Source: an uncultured Bacteroidales bacterium (lineage in GTDB: Bacteria > Bacteroidota > Bacteroidia > Bacteroidales > P3). Taken from it: a stretch of 7,022 nucleotides of DNA. Positions within the stretch are counted from its first letter, which is position 1, and every line of letters starts with the position of its first letter. This document shows, in pieces, positions 7,012-7,022 of the stretch. A model generated the notes under the pieces. The model saw only the letters and a list, made by a program, of their open reading frames with translations, did not search any database and was not told where the DNA came from. A program made the position numbers and the translations under genes. The stretch covers positions 1 to 7,022 of the forward strand of contig CAMNIH010000090.1 in NCBI GenBank assembly GCA_946540365.1. The letters run 5' to 3'.

Positions 7012-7022
7012 GGAAGAATTTT

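Overview
The window looks like chromosomal core DNA from a fairly GC-rich member of the Bacteroidota, probably Bacteroidales. Three things support this. The intergenic gaps contain the Bacteroidota -7 promoter box TAnnTTTG, at three places and always on the minus strand. Start codons lack clear Shine-Dalgarno sequences and are preceded by A/T-rich leaders. Exported proteins have signal peptides ending just before a glutamine, as in YA|Q. Genus cannot be decided from this sequence alone.

All five genes lie on the minus strand, so transcription runs from high to low coordinates. They appear to form three transcription units. Unit 1 (7022 to about 4534) starts at a promoter box at 7004-7011 and has a roughly 110-nt leader with three inverted repeats. 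It encodes an acetate kinase-family protein (6894-5692), coupled by a 4-base ATGA overlap to an exported CapA-like metallophosphatase (5695-4556), and a weak hairpin plus U-tract follows. Unit 2 starts at a promoter at 4493-4500. It encodes a 677-residue EF-hand membrane protein of unknown function (4413-2380), again joined by an ATGA overlap to an exported endonuclease/exonuclease/phosphatase-family enzyme (2383-1346). Unit 3 starts at a promoter at 1308-1315 and encodes aspartyl-tRNA synthetase, whose last third lies beyond base 1.

AspS is routine housekeeping. The less ordinary material is in the other two units. The acetate kinase keeps its catalytic Arg, His, Asp and Glu residues but differs at several positions that are normally near-invariant, including two of the four residues known to line the acyl pocket (Val to Ala, Pro to Ser). 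Units 1 and 2 each couple a gene for a cytosolic or inner-membrane protein to one for an exported hydrolase. The EF-hand protein is predicted to hold a canonical calcium loop in the cytosol, a CCxxC/CxC cysteine cluster, three membrane segments and an acidic Val/Pro/Glu-rich tail. Its role is not known to me.

No RNA genes, insertion sequences, CRISPR arrays or phage genes were seen. No gap between genes exceeds 150 bases.
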